From a virus, in IMG/VR virus record IMGVR_UViG_3300036852_000356, positions 1 to 48,600 of that record: 48,600 bases of DNA, one strand, 5' to 3'. A model generated the notes under the pieces. That model searched no databases, was not told the origin of the DNA, and saw only the letters and a list, made by a program, of their open reading frames with translations. The position numbers were made by a program, and so were the translations under genes. Of this stretch, positions 39,553 to 47,068 are shown in pieces (the first letter of the stretch is position 1; the number at the start of each line of letters is the position of its first letter).

Positions 39553-41309
39553 GCGACCTGTCCCATCTGCTGCGCGAGCGGGCCCATGAGCGTGTTCAAC
39601 GCGCGCAGGTCGGTGGCGCCCTGCCCGATCGCCTGCGTCGCATCCTCCACGGCCGCGGCCGGCTCGCCACCGGCCGCCGGGGCGCCGGGCTGGCCGATCG
39701 CGCCCGCCTGCGCCTGCGCCTGGGCGGCCTGCGCCTGCGCCTCGGCTTCGGCCTGCTGCAGCCGCTCGTTCACCAGCCGGGCGATCTCGGAGTTGGGGGC
39801 CATGGCGATCGCAAGGTCCAGCCCGGTGCGGTCGCCGGCGCCGGCCGCCGCGGCCACGTAGGCCATGATCGCCTGCTCGCCCTGCTCGCCTCGCAGCCGC
39901 TCCTTCTCCCGGCCGAGCTCGGCCAGGTTGGGCAGCTGCTCCATCGCGGTCTCCCGGGAGATCAGCCCGGCGGCGATCAGCTGGGAGACCATGACGGTGA
40001 AGTAGGAGGGGTTGACGCCCAGCAGGATCCCGTAGGTGGCTTCCAGCCAGTAGCGGCCGGCGAGGTCGTCGACCGGCACGTAGGTCTCGTCGAGCTCGCC
40101 GATCGGCTTGCGCTCGTTCGGGTAGAACGCCTCGTCCACGCACATGCCGGAGGCGAGGGTCTCGGTGTTCAGCCACGACCAGATCGTCTGGTAGGTGGAA
40201 AGCTGGGTGTCGACGGTGGCGCCGCCCAACGCGTCGATGCCCTTCCCGGTGGCGTAGCTCACGGGGCTCTGACCGTCGCGGGTGGCCGGGCGCCGGCTGC
40301 CCTTGTACAAGTGCTGCTCGAAGATGTCGAGCTCCCGCCACACGTCAGCGGGCATCTGCAAGCCGACCTTCTGGGCGGGGGCGGCGCCGCGGGGGCGGCG
40401 CATGATCGCCTTCGGACCTTCCTGCCAGCGCACGTCCTCGTCGATCTCGATCGGCGCCATCACCTGCTCCTCGCCGTACATCAGCAGCAGCGCGGTCATG
40501 CGGGCCTGGCCGAGGAGGACGCCGAGGAGCTGGTCGAACTGGCCTTCCATCGCCTCAAGCTTCACACCGGGCCGGGCGGCGCACAACAGCGTCGGCCGGG
40601 CGAGCTTGGCAGGCATAGGCCACTGGTAGAGCATCTCCCGCTCCCGCGGGAGGAACATGGTGATCTCGTCGCGGCCGTGATACCTGGCGACGGGCACCTT
40701 GTCCTGGTCCTCCAGGGGGACGCGCATCCCCGACCACGGGTTGACCTTGGTGAGCCGGGAGCGCACCTCCGGCCAGAGCAGGCCGATGTGGGCGCATGGC
40801 AGCTCGAAGGTGACGAAGCCGTCGACCGGCTGGGCGCCGTAGTGCTCGACCGGACCCGGGTAGTAGCCGGCCGGGTCGGCGAACTCGGCCAGGGGCGAGC
40901 GGAGCTGCTTGGGCGTGTTGTACGGCCAGATGCACACCGGCACGTAGCCGTACATGAGGAACCACAGCGCGCCCTGCAACGCCTGGACGGGCCAGTTCCA
41001 GTCGGCCCAGTAGCCGCGCACCGCGATCCTGCCGCGCTTGTCCGCCTGACGCTGCTCGCGCTTGGTGTCCTTCTCCTTGGGCGCGGAGATGGTGGGCAGC
41101 TTGGCGAGCATCTGCGAGTAGTCCTCAGCGGCCACGCGCAGGGCGTTGGAGACCAGGGGCCGGTCTGAGGGGGAGCGGAAGAAGTTGGGAAACGCCTCGT
41201 GGAAGCGGCCTTCCATGACCGCGGCGATGTCCCGGTTGCGCTCGTCCCGGGAGGCGAACAGCGCCACGCGGGCGTCGTAGATGGCGCACAGCTCGTACAG
41301 GGTCTTCAC
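39549..41309 (-). CDS. Portal protein, 586 aa
   Basis: ATG 41309 overlaps the HAD gene stop. It matches the expected portal size and place next to terminase. The crown-like N-terminal part (MKTLYELCAIYDARVALF onward) contains ANALRV-type interface stretches, a middle with FGWADWNW-like Trp motifs (GYWADWNWPVQALQGA), and a long helical wing/stem. The C-terminal 60 residues are Ala/Gln-rich (AQAQAAQAQAQAGA), the barrel-tail feature of some short-tailed phage portals. Assignment rests on size, order and pattern. Confidence 0.78.
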   Translation of the reverse strand: MKTLYELCAIYDARVALFASRDERNRDIAAVMEGRFHEAFPNFFRSPSDRPLVSNALRVAAEDYSQMLAKLPTISAPKEKDTKREQRQADKRGRIAVRGYWADWNWPVQALQGALWFLMYGYVPVCIWPYNTPKQLRSPLAEFADPAGYYPGPVEHYGAQPVDGFVTFELPCAHIGLLWPEVRSRLTKVNPWSGMRVPLEDQDKVPVARYHGRDEITMFLPREREMLYQWPMPAKLARPTLLCAARPGVKLEAMEGQFDQLLGVLLGQARMTALLLMYGEEQVMAPIEIDEDVRWQEGPKAIMRRPRGAAPAQKVGLQMPADVWRELDIFEQHLYKGSRRPATRDGQSPVSYATGKGIDALGGATVDTQLSTYQTIWSWLNTETLASGMCVDEAFYPNERKPIGELDETYVPVDDLAGRYWLEATYGILLGVNPSYFTVMVSQLIAAGLISRETAMEQLPNLAELGREKERLRGEQGEQAIMAYVAAAAGAGDRTGLDLAIAMAPNSEIARLVNERLQQAEAEAQAQAAQAQAQAGAIGQPGAPAAGGEPAAAVEDATQAIGQGATDLRALNTLMGPLAQQMGQVA

Positions 41310-41734
41310 GACAGGCTCCCGTGGTAGATCAGGTCACCAACGTCGTTGAGGGCCTGGTCCCAGTCAGTGAAGTGGACCGCCCGGTCGTCCAAGTAGGCGA
41401 CGGCGGGCAGCTTGCACTGGGTGACGAGGAGCTGCCCGCGGACGTTCCAGAAGGTAAGTCGACCGCTACCGTGGCAGGCTTCGCAGGAGTCCTCGGTATG
41501 GCCGAGGCAGCGACCGCAGCGGTCGTCGATCGTCACGTCGAAGCCGTGGCCTTCCAGCCAGGGCATGACCTGTTCCGGCTCGCGGCTGGTGAACACGAAC
41601 ACCGCGTGGTGGCGCATGAGCTGGCGAAGCGCGTCGAACGCACCTTCCACCGGCTCGTCGTAGATCGACCCGTCCTGCCACCCCTTGCTGTAGGCGTGGA
41701 TGACGCCGTCGAAGTCCACGGCCACTGTTCTCAC
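41306..41734 (-). CDS. HAD-family phosphatase with DnaJ-like zinc insertion, 142 aa
   Basis: GTG 41734 overlaps the terminase stop (GTGA) behind GGAGG; ATG 41746 is the alternative. The HAD core is clear: VAVDFDGVIH with the nucleophile Asp6, FTSREP as the threonine-loop, and YLDDRAVHF as the acidic motif IV. Between the last two lies CGRCLGHTEDSCEACHGSG, the CxxCxG pattern of DnaJ zinc fingers. HAD proteins act on phosphate esters such as nucleotides or nucleic-acid ends. Its place between terminase and portal is unusual. Confidence 0.75.
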   Translation of the reverse strand: MRTVAVDFDGVIHAYSKGWQDGSIYDEPVEGAFDALRQLMRHHAVFVFTSREPEQVMPWLEGHGFDVTIDDRCGRCLGHTEDSCEACHGSGRLTFWNVRGQLLVTQCKLPAVAYLDDRAVHFTDWDQALNDVGDLIYHGSLS

Positions 41735-43716
41735 GTACGCCTCCATCCGGCGGCCAGGGGGCTGGTCGCGTACGCGGTGTTCTGGAAGCCGGCCGCCCAC
41801 GGCAGCTCGCCTTTCTGCTGGCGGGCGTGGATCGGTGCCAGGTCGCGCGGGTTGCCGTAGTGGGTGGGGCCGTCGTCGGCGAAGGTGAGCCGGTCCCGGT
41901 TGAAATGGAAGAACCACTCGGCCATGAGGCAGTCGTCGGTGGCGCCCTCCGGGTAGGTGAGCGCCTCGCGGACGAGCGGCTCGCACCGGGCCTTGGAGGT
42001 GGTCGTCTTGCCGGGCAGGCGCACCTGGCCGTACATCCAGCGGGCGCCGACCGTCTCGATGCCGCGCTCCGGGTCGGCCTTGTTGATGCCGGTCGTGTGG
42101 GAGCGCAGGATCATGCCACGGGAGCGCAACCAGTGCTTGAAGAAGGCGTACTGGGACATGAACCGCTGCGCGGAGTTGTCCTCCAACACCAGGTAGCGGA
42201 TCTTGACGCCGAGCTCCCGGACTTTCACCACCGTCTCCTCGAGCACGCCGGTGTACACGACCGAGCCGGGTTCGAGGTCGAGGAGGTCGGAGGCGAGCAT
42301 GCGCCGGTGGTGCATGCCGATCAGGTAGTCGAGGTTGTTGGCCTTGTCCCACAGCCACGCCTCGATCGCCCACCAGCGGGTCGGCGACGGGTCGACGGTG
42401 ATCGCGCAGGCGTAGCGGCCAAGGGCCGCCTCCGGCAGGGGCTCCCACATGCCGCGGGTGTAGTCCCAGCAGCCGACGAAGCTGTTGCCCGCCTCGTCGG
42501 CCCCGCCCTCCACCCATTCGCGCTGGACGAGGGTGAGGCCGCGGGCAGCGTCGTGCTGCTGGTAGGTGAGCTCGAAGTCGGGGCCGAGCTGCACCTGCAA
42601 GGTGAGCACGCGCGACCAGGAGAACCGGCCCGGGTCGGCGAGGCAGCCGCCCGCGTGGGCACCAGGCTCCCGGCTCGACGGGTCGGCGCAGCGGCTCTTG
42701 TCGTGGATCGGGTAGACGATGTGCCGGTAGATGGGCCGCTGGTCGTTCTCGTCGTCGGAGTGCTGCACCTTCATGTCGAGCAGCCGGCGGAACAGGTCGT
42801 CGGGGCCGGCCCGGGTGCCGACGAGCACGACGAACCCGCGCGGCTCGACACGGCTCTCCGCCTCCGCGTGCCACCAGGAGGCGAGCTGCTCGCGGCCCTC
42901 CGGGGTGCGCTGGTTCTTCTTGGTGATCAGGTCGTCCCACACGACCACGTGGCCGCGGAAACCCAGGAAGGAGCTCTCCCTGCTCACCGCGAACACCGTC
43001 GGCTCCTTCTCGTCGAACCACACCCCGGGCAGGGTCTCCACCCGGAACGCCGTGCTCGACCAGAACACCGGGTTGAGCGGCCGGAAACGGCCGTACGCCG
43101 AGATCAGCTTGCGGTTGTTCTCCAACGTCTGCCGGATCCGCTCCGAGTAGGAGCGGGACTGGACCTGGGCGTCGGCGCCGAGCTGCACCCTGCGCTCCCG
43201 GCCCAGCGCCCGGTAGCGGACGATCAGCCACACGACCCAGTCATGAATGAACGTCGACTTGCCCGCGCCCGGGTAGACGTTGACGATCAGGTAGGTCGGG
43301 TCAGGCTCGACGGCCTGCTGGACGGCTTCCTCGGCGGCGGTGAGGTCCACCCCGGCCTCGTCCGACCAGGGCTGCTTGGACCTGCGGCCGAGGAAGTGCC
43401 AGCGGAAGAACAGGAAGTCGTCGACCCCGCGGCGGGCCTGCTCGTCGAGCTCCTCGTAGGGAACCGGCGGCAGGTCCAGGGTCTCCATGGAGTTCGTGTG
43501 CGCGCCACGCTTCGTGCCGGTGGTGAGCTCCCGGCCCTTGTTCACACCCCACGAGTAGGAGAAGCCGCACTCCTGCCCGGCCTTCCCAGGAGAGAAGCCT
43601 TTGGCGAGCAGCGCGCGGAACTTGGCCAGGTCCGCCTCGGTCGCGTTGCGGCGCCGCGCCGGCCGGCCGCCCGCGTGCTTGCGCTTGCGCGCCTCGTCGA
43701 TCTGCCGGACGGTCAC
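41731..43716 (-). CDS. terL: Terminase large subunit, 661 aa
   Basis: GTG 43716 just after the upstream stop. ATPase: Walker A YPGAGKST at residues 148-155 and the Walker B-like VVVWDDL at 257-263. The C-terminal nuclease part has ITVDPSPTRW and LEDNSAQRF acidic stretches that suit the RNase-H-like fold. A small HTH-like N-terminal part (FSPGKAGQECGFSYSWGVNK) may act as a built-in small-subunit function, as no separate small subunit is obvious. It packages DNA into the head through the portal. GTGTACAC at 42251-42258. Confidence 0.88.
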   Translation of the reverse strand: MTVRQIDEARKRKHAGGRPARRRNATEADLAKFRALLAKGFSPGKAGQECGFSYSWGVNKGRELTTGTKRGAHTNSMETLDLPPVPYEELDEQARRGVDDFLFFRWHFLGRRSKQPWSDEAGVDLTAAEEAVQQAVEPDPTYLIVNVYPGAGKSTFIHDWVVWLIVRYRALGRERRVQLGADAQVQSRSYSERIRQTLENNRKLISAYGRFRPLNPVFWSSTAFRVETLPGVWFDEKEPTVFAVSRESSFLGFRGHVVVWDDLITKKNQRTPEGREQLASWWHAEAESRVEPRGFVVLVGTRAGPDDLFRRLLDMKVQHSDDENDQRPIYRHIVYPIHDKSRCADPSSREPGAHAGGCLADPGRFSWSRVLTLQVQLGPDFELTYQQHDAARGLTLVQREWVEGGADEAGNSFVGCWDYTRGMWEPLPEAALGRYACAITVDPSPTRWWAIEAWLWDKANNLDYLIGMHHRRMLASDLLDLEPGSVVYTGVLEETVVKVRELGVKIRYLVLEDNSAQRFMSQYAFFKHWLRSRGMILRSHTTGINKADPERGIETVGARWMYGQVRLPGKTTTSKARCEPLVREALTYPEGATDDCLMAEWFFHFNRDRLTFADDGPTHYGNPRDLAPIHARQQKGELPWAAGFQNTAYATSPLAAGWRRT

Positions 43717-43718
43717 CG

Positions 43719-44369
43719 CTACAGCTCCGCCATGAACCGGATGTCGTCCAGGCGCACCCCGCCACCAGGCGAGGCCTGGGGAAGGACATTGCCGGAGACG
43801 CCCACGTTCACCTGCGTCATCGCCGCGGCACCCGACGGGCAGGCGAACTGCAGGCTGTTGGCGTCGCCGGGGCGGTAGCCGACGGGCAGGTTGAACGCGG
43901 CCAGGGCCGCGGTGCCGGAGACCACGCCGCCGCGGAGCAGGACCAGGCCCTCCGGGGTGCGCATGAACGCGACCGTGGCCACGCCGCCCTGCTGCACCCA
44001 GCTGTTCAGGAACGGCGGCTCGCCGGCGGCGCCGACCTCGTGCCAGAACTCCGGGTAGGCGCCCGCGCGGGTGCCCAGCCTGACCGGGGTGCCCTGCTTG
44101 TGGGCCTTGGCGGCGGGCGGTGGCGCCACCATCGGCGATTGCAGGTAGCCGCGTGTACACGTGGCGACGCCGGCGACGGAGAGGGCGGTCACCAGCACCT
44201 CTTCCCGGTCGGCGGGGTTGTCCGGGTTGATGGTCAGCCAGAACGGGGTGAGCGGGTAGCGGTCGTTGGTCCCGGCCGGGTTGTCGTGGCCGAGCTGCAA
44301 CGTGCCGTCGGCCGCCTCGGCCTTCGCGGCGAGGTGGTCGTCAGCGGCGTACAGGCTCCACTCGGGCAC
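43719..44369 (-). CDS. Virion-region beta-rich protein, 216 aa
   Basis: GTG 44369 behind CTAGGAGCGTGC. It begins MPEWSLYAADDHLAAK and is beta-rich through the middle, with Gly/Ala turns typical of decoration or fibre proteins, and ends GGGVRLDDIRFMAEL. GTGTACAC at 44153-44160 (read as CTR). It is upstream of terminase; a head-decoration or tail-tip role is possible. Confidence 0.6.
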   Translation of the reverse strand: MPEWSLYAADDHLAAKAEAADGTLQLGHDNPAGTNDRYPLTPFWLTINPDNPADREEVLVTALSVAGVATCTRGYLQSPMVAPPPAAKAHKQGTPVRLGTRAGAYPEFWHEVGAAGEPPFLNSWVQQGGVATVAFMRTPEGLVLLRGGVVSGTAALAAFNLPVGYRPGDANSLQFACPSGAAAMTQVNVGVSGNVLPQASPGGGVRLDDIRFMAEL

Positions 44370-44377
44370 GCACGCTC

Positions 44378-44617
44378 CTAGAAGGGACGCCTGCCGGGGG
44401 ACCGTCCAGGCCGGACCGGCCTAGACGCCGGCGCGCCGGGGACGGTGCGGTTGCCGCCGCGGCCGAACGCCGGGCCGACCTTGCGCGGGGTGCCCGGGGT
44501 CGGGTTGGGTCCAACCCGACGGCCACCGCCGCGGCCTGGGAAGGGCGTCGGCGACGGCTTGGCGGGCTTTGCGGGCTGGGCGGGCCGCGGCCGGCGGCCG
44601 GGCAGGGGTGCGGCCAT
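44378..44617 (-). CDS. Basic Pro/Gly/Arg-rich protein, 79 aa
   Basis: ATG 44617 behind AAAGGACC. It is nearly all Pro, Arg, Gly and Ala (MAAPLPGRRPRPAQPA onward), disordered and strongly basic, suiting nucleic-acid or capsid-interior binding. The low complexity makes the gene less certain, but the start signal and spacing are good. Confidence 0.55.
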   Translation of the reverse strand: MAAPLPGRRPRPAQPAKPAKPSPTPFPGRGGGRRVGPNPTPGTPRKVGPAFGRGGNRTVPGAPASRPVRPGRSPGRRPF

Positions 44618-44618
44618 G

Positions 44619-44942
44619 TCAGGTCCTTTCGGCTGGCACCTGGCCGACCGGCTGCATCCCGCCGGCCGGGTACACCTTGGACAGCCCGGTCCCGTCCGCG
44701 TCGAGGCGGGGCCCGTCGCGGGAAACGATCGCCTGCCGGACGAAGGCGTCCTTCGCGTCGAGCAGATGGCGCAGGCCGACGGTGAGCTCCGGGCCGTCGG
44801 GCAGGGCGATCACCATCCTGCGGGCCAGGTCACCGCACGCCTCGGAGGTGGCCCGCAGCGGCTCGGGGAGGTGGTCCGCGTCGAACCAGCGGAGGATCTG
44901 CCGGGTGGCCTGGTGGCGGCCTTCCAGGTCGATGTCGGTCAC
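44619..44942 (-). CDS. acb2: Acb2/Tad1-hairpin-like cyclic-nucleotide sponge candidate, 107 aa
   Basis: GTG 44942 overlaps the upstream stop. Residues 8-80 show the paired-helix pattern of the Acb2 family: EPLRATSEACGDLARRMVIA, then LPDGPELTVGLRHLLDAKDAFVRQAIV, where the family typically has a Pro-Ser/Asp loop followed by a Leu-rich helix ending in a Trp/Phe-x-x-x-Ala-Ile. Acb2 proteins form hexamers that sequester cyclic oligonucleotides and so block CBASS and related defences. Position in the late operon beside head genes is common for it. Family by pattern; nucleotide-binding residues cannot be checked here. Confidence 0.65.
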   Translation of the reverse strand: MTDIDLEGRHQATRQILRWFDADHLPEPLRATSEACGDLARRMVIALPDGPELTVGLRHLLDAKDAFVRQAIVSRDGPRLDADGTGLSKVYPAGGMQPVGQVPAERT

Positions 44943-45418
44943 GGCCTGGTCTCCGGGTTGCGGCCGGCGCCCTCACCATCGACAAGGAGGGCCGGGTCGC
45001 GCGCGGGCGGGATGCCGGGCGAGCCGATGTCGGGAGTGACGTGCTCGGGGGCGACATGCTCGGCACCCTGGCGCAGCTCCGGGTCGCCGCCGACCGCGCC
45101 CGGCTTGCGTTCCGCGGTCGGCACGCCGCCGGGCAGGGGGCCTTGCGCCTCGGCGAAGTACGCCTCCCCCGTGTACACCTTCACCTGGCCGACCTTCGAG
45201 GGTTCGCCGTCGTCGTTCAAGAGCTGCACGACGGTGTGCTCGTCGGTGACCGCGCCATCCGAGGACGAGGTCGTGGAATGCTCGAGCACCGCGACGGGGC
45301 AGTCCCAGCCGGCGAAGATCGAACCGGGGTCGCCGATCATACGGGCGCGCACCCCGGGCGCGTCCACGCGCGCGGCGGCGGCCACCTTGTTGCGCGCGGG
45401 GACTTTCAAGCCGGCCAT
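44939..45418 (-). CDS. Virion-region protein, 159 aa
   Basis: ATG 45418 behind AGGAGGCGCC. The first leftward gene after the promoter near 45453. The N-terminal half contains beta strands (AVLEHSTTSSSDG, HTVVQLLNDDGEPSKV); the last 60 residues are disordered. VYT from GTGTACAC at 45172-45179. No known family. Confidence 0.65.
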   Translation of the reverse strand: MAGLKVPARNKVAAAARVDAPGVRARMIGDPGSIFAGWDCPVAVLEHSTTSSSDGAVTDEHTVVQLLNDDGEPSKVGQVKVYTGEAYFAEAQGPLPGGVPTAERKPGAVGGDPELRQGAEHVAPEHVTPDIGSPGIPPARDPALLVDGEGAGRNPETRP

Positions 45419-45459
45419 CGGCGCCTCCTGGGCTCCAAATGCTGCTTCGAGTGCTTCAG

Positions 45460-45489
45460 AGGGTACCTGACTGGTGACAAGGTTGTGAA
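45460..45489 (-). promoter_or_regulatory. Possible late promoter TTCACA-N18-TACCCT
   Basis: Leftward TTCACA (45489-45484) and TACCCT (45465-45460), start near 45453, 35 bp before the gene at 45418. Paired TGAC elements, GTGACA and GTGAAC, are 11 bp apart here too. It would drive terminase, portal and the rest of the late genes. Confidence 0.45.
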
Positions 45490-45504
45490 CAGGCGTGGAC
45501 GTGG

Positions 45505-45551
45505 GGCGGCCCGCCGGCGCCCGGGTGGGGCGGAAGCGCCGGCGGGCCGCC
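45505..45551 (-). terminator. 16-bp perfect inverted repeat, probable terminator
   Basis: Arms 45505-45520 and 45536-45551, perfectly complementary, loop of 15. It lies after the leftward early gene ending 45593 and before the late promoter, separating early and late units. Confidence 0.75.
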
Positions 45552-45592
45552 TGTCCGGGGCAGAGCCGGTCATTCCCCGCCCCGGGGCCTGT

Positions 45593-45865
45593 CTATTCGC
45601 CGAACGGGTCGTGGCCGGCCTTGTGCGGCCAGTGCCAGCAGCCGTCGTCGTAGCCGGGAGGGACACCCTTGACCAGGACCGAGCCGTCGGTGCTGGTGTT
45701 GAGCACCTGCAAGTTCACGGTGCCGGGCTCCTCCGAGCCGACGACGACGGCGGCCATCTCCGAAACGTCGGTGTACACGACGGTGGAGCCGAGCGTGGGG
45801 TCGGGCCAGGTCTCGGGCTGCTCCATGTCCAGGGCGGTCGGGCCGGCGGTGGTGAACACCATCAT
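45593..45865 (-). CDS. Small hypothetical protein, 90 aa
   Basis: ATG 45865 behind AGGAGTGGCCC (a second ATG at 45862). It begins MMVFTTAGPTALDMEQP; residues 28-60 alternate beta strands (STVVYTDVSEMAAVVVG), and it ends GCWHWPHKAGHDPFGE with Cys and His. VYT comes from GTGTACAC at 45771-45778. Small beta barrel likely; function unknown. Confidence 0.65.
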   Translation of the reverse strand: MMVFTTAGPTALDMEQPETWPDPTLGSTVVYTDVSEMAAVVVGSEEPGTVNLQVLNTSTDGSVLVKGVPPGYDDGCWHWPHKAGHDPFGE

Positions 45866-45877
45866 GGGCCACTCCTC

Positions 45878-45979
45878 TTATAGGGGCGGATAGTAGGTGC
45901 CGCGCCGGGCGCGGCGGCGCAGCCACCGGTAGGCGAGGCTGGCACCGAACGCGACGGCGAACGCGGCCAGGTCGGTCAT
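45878..45979 (-). CDS. Membrane micro-protein, 33 aa
   Basis: ATG 45979 overlaps the upstream stop (ATGA). MTDLAAFAVAFGASLAY is one short membrane-like helix, followed by WLRRRARRG and an aromatic tail. Too short for the usual gene cut-offs, but well coupled. Function unknown. Confidence 0.5.
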   Translation of the reverse strand: MTDLAAFAVAFGASLAYRWLRRRARRGTYYPPL

Positions 45980-46284
45980 GGGACGACGTGCAGGCCGCCG
46001 GGCCCGTTGTGCGGCGGGCCGCTGGTGATCCCGGCGGCGCGGACGAGGGCGGCGGCGAGCTGGTCGCCGGTCGCGCCGGGGGCACCGAGCGCGCTGAACG
46101 CCATGGACACCTGCGCGCAGTCGTGCGCGGCGTCGAACAGCTCCGCGGCGGCCTCCGGGTTCGACTCGCGCGTCTCGAGCGCCTCGGCGCCGAACTCGTG
46201 GGCGAGGTGCGCCCAGTGGGAGGCGACCTTCAGGCAGTCGTTGACGCTCATGCCGGGCGGGTCGCCGACCTCGATCTTCTTCAC
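45976..46284 (-). CDS. Helical hypothetical protein, 102 aa
   Basis: GTG 46284 has CTAGGAG upstream. The protein has two or more helices (NDCLKVASHWAHLAHEFG, AAAELFDAAHDCAQVSMAF), reminiscent of a small helical bundle, and ends in a disordered Gly/Pro tail. It is a different family from the Acb2-like protein, though similar in size. Unknown function. Confidence 0.65.
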   Translation of the reverse strand: MKKIEVGDPPGMSVNDCLKVASHWAHLAHEFGAEALETRESNPEAAAELFDAAHDCAQVSMAFSALGAPGATGDQLAAALVRAAGITSGPPHNGPGGLHVVP

Positions 46285-46294
46285 AGCATGGCTC

Positions 46295-46669
46295 CTAGAA
46301 GGACGGCTCGGACTGGCCGGCGTCGGCGGGCGGATCGTACTGCCCCGGGCCGAGGTCCGGGTCTCCGCCGGGGGAGCGGACGGTCTTGAACGCGCCGTCG
46401 ATCTCATCGGCAAGCCGCTTCGCCTGGTCGTGGATCCGGCGGAGCTCAGCGATCCACGGCGCGGTGACGCGAACGAGCTCTTTGACGACCTCGAGCGAGG
46501 CGAGGCCGGAGACGTGGAAGGTGCCGAGGTAGCTGGCGCGCAGCGTCCAGGTCTCGTAGTCGAGCTGAGCGGTGAACTCCTCGCCCGCGCAGGTGAGCTT
46601 GACGTTTCTCGGCTCGACGGCGACCTCGTCCGGGGGGGAGGCGAGCTCGGTGGTTTCGGTGGTGGCCAT
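46295..46669 (-). CDS. Hypothetical protein, 124 aa
   Basis: ATG 46669 follows ACCTGGGAGTCACCGTTC, a copy of the start cassette. A beta sheet (NVKLTCAGEEFTAQLDYE) is followed by a helix of heptad type (LEVVKELVRVTAPWIAELRR) and a disordered C-terminal tail. First gene behind the leftward promoter near 47021. Unknown function. Confidence 0.68.
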   Translation of the reverse strand: MATTETTELASPPDEVAVEPRNVKLTCAGEEFTAQLDYETWTLRASYLGTFHVSGLASLEVVKELVRVTAPWIAELRRIHDQAKRLADEIDGAFKTVRSPGGDPDLGPGQYDPPADAGQSEPSF

Positions 46670-47068
46670 GAACGGTGACTCCCAGGTGGTCGGTGTGCTC
46701 CTGGCCAGGAGCGGAACACGCAACAGGCTCCCCAGCGTGGCGGCGCCTTGGTGGTGCGGGGTCTGGTGGGCGGCTCGCGTGCCCCCGGCCGGCGGGCGCG
46801 CAACTGGGCGAAGGTGCCGGGGGGAGGTGGACTCCTGGTTAGGCTCCCCCCGGCCGGCGGTGGTCCCCGGGCCTGCTAGCCACCCTGCCGGGCGGCATCG
46901 GGATACCGGGGGCCTGACAGGTCCACACTGGCTGCCAGGCTCGTGCGCCACAGCGGCTTCACCGTGCTCCGGAGGCTGGTGTTGCCGCAGTGGAGAACGC
47001 TACCCGGCCCTGTCCCCTGGTGTCAACACTGTGTCAACGACTGGTGATGGCGGCCAGGGCCGCTCGGC
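46670..47068. other. Regulatory gap with hairpin and direct repeats
   Basis: No gene is supported. Leftward promoter: TTGACA (47026-47021), 18 bp, TAGCGT (47002-46997); a second TTGACA at 47037-47032 lies 11 bp upstream. The leader holds a 10-bp hairpin, CCGGGGGGAG/CTCCCCCCGG (46817-46826 with 46844-46853), and two copies of CCCCCGGCCGGCGG near 46785 and 46848. Some of this could be a leader that controls translation of the gene at 46669. Confidence 0.5.

Noticed and set aside
38586-41168. 860-codon plus-strand open frame
   Set aside because: Antisense shadow of the portal and giant-protein genes.
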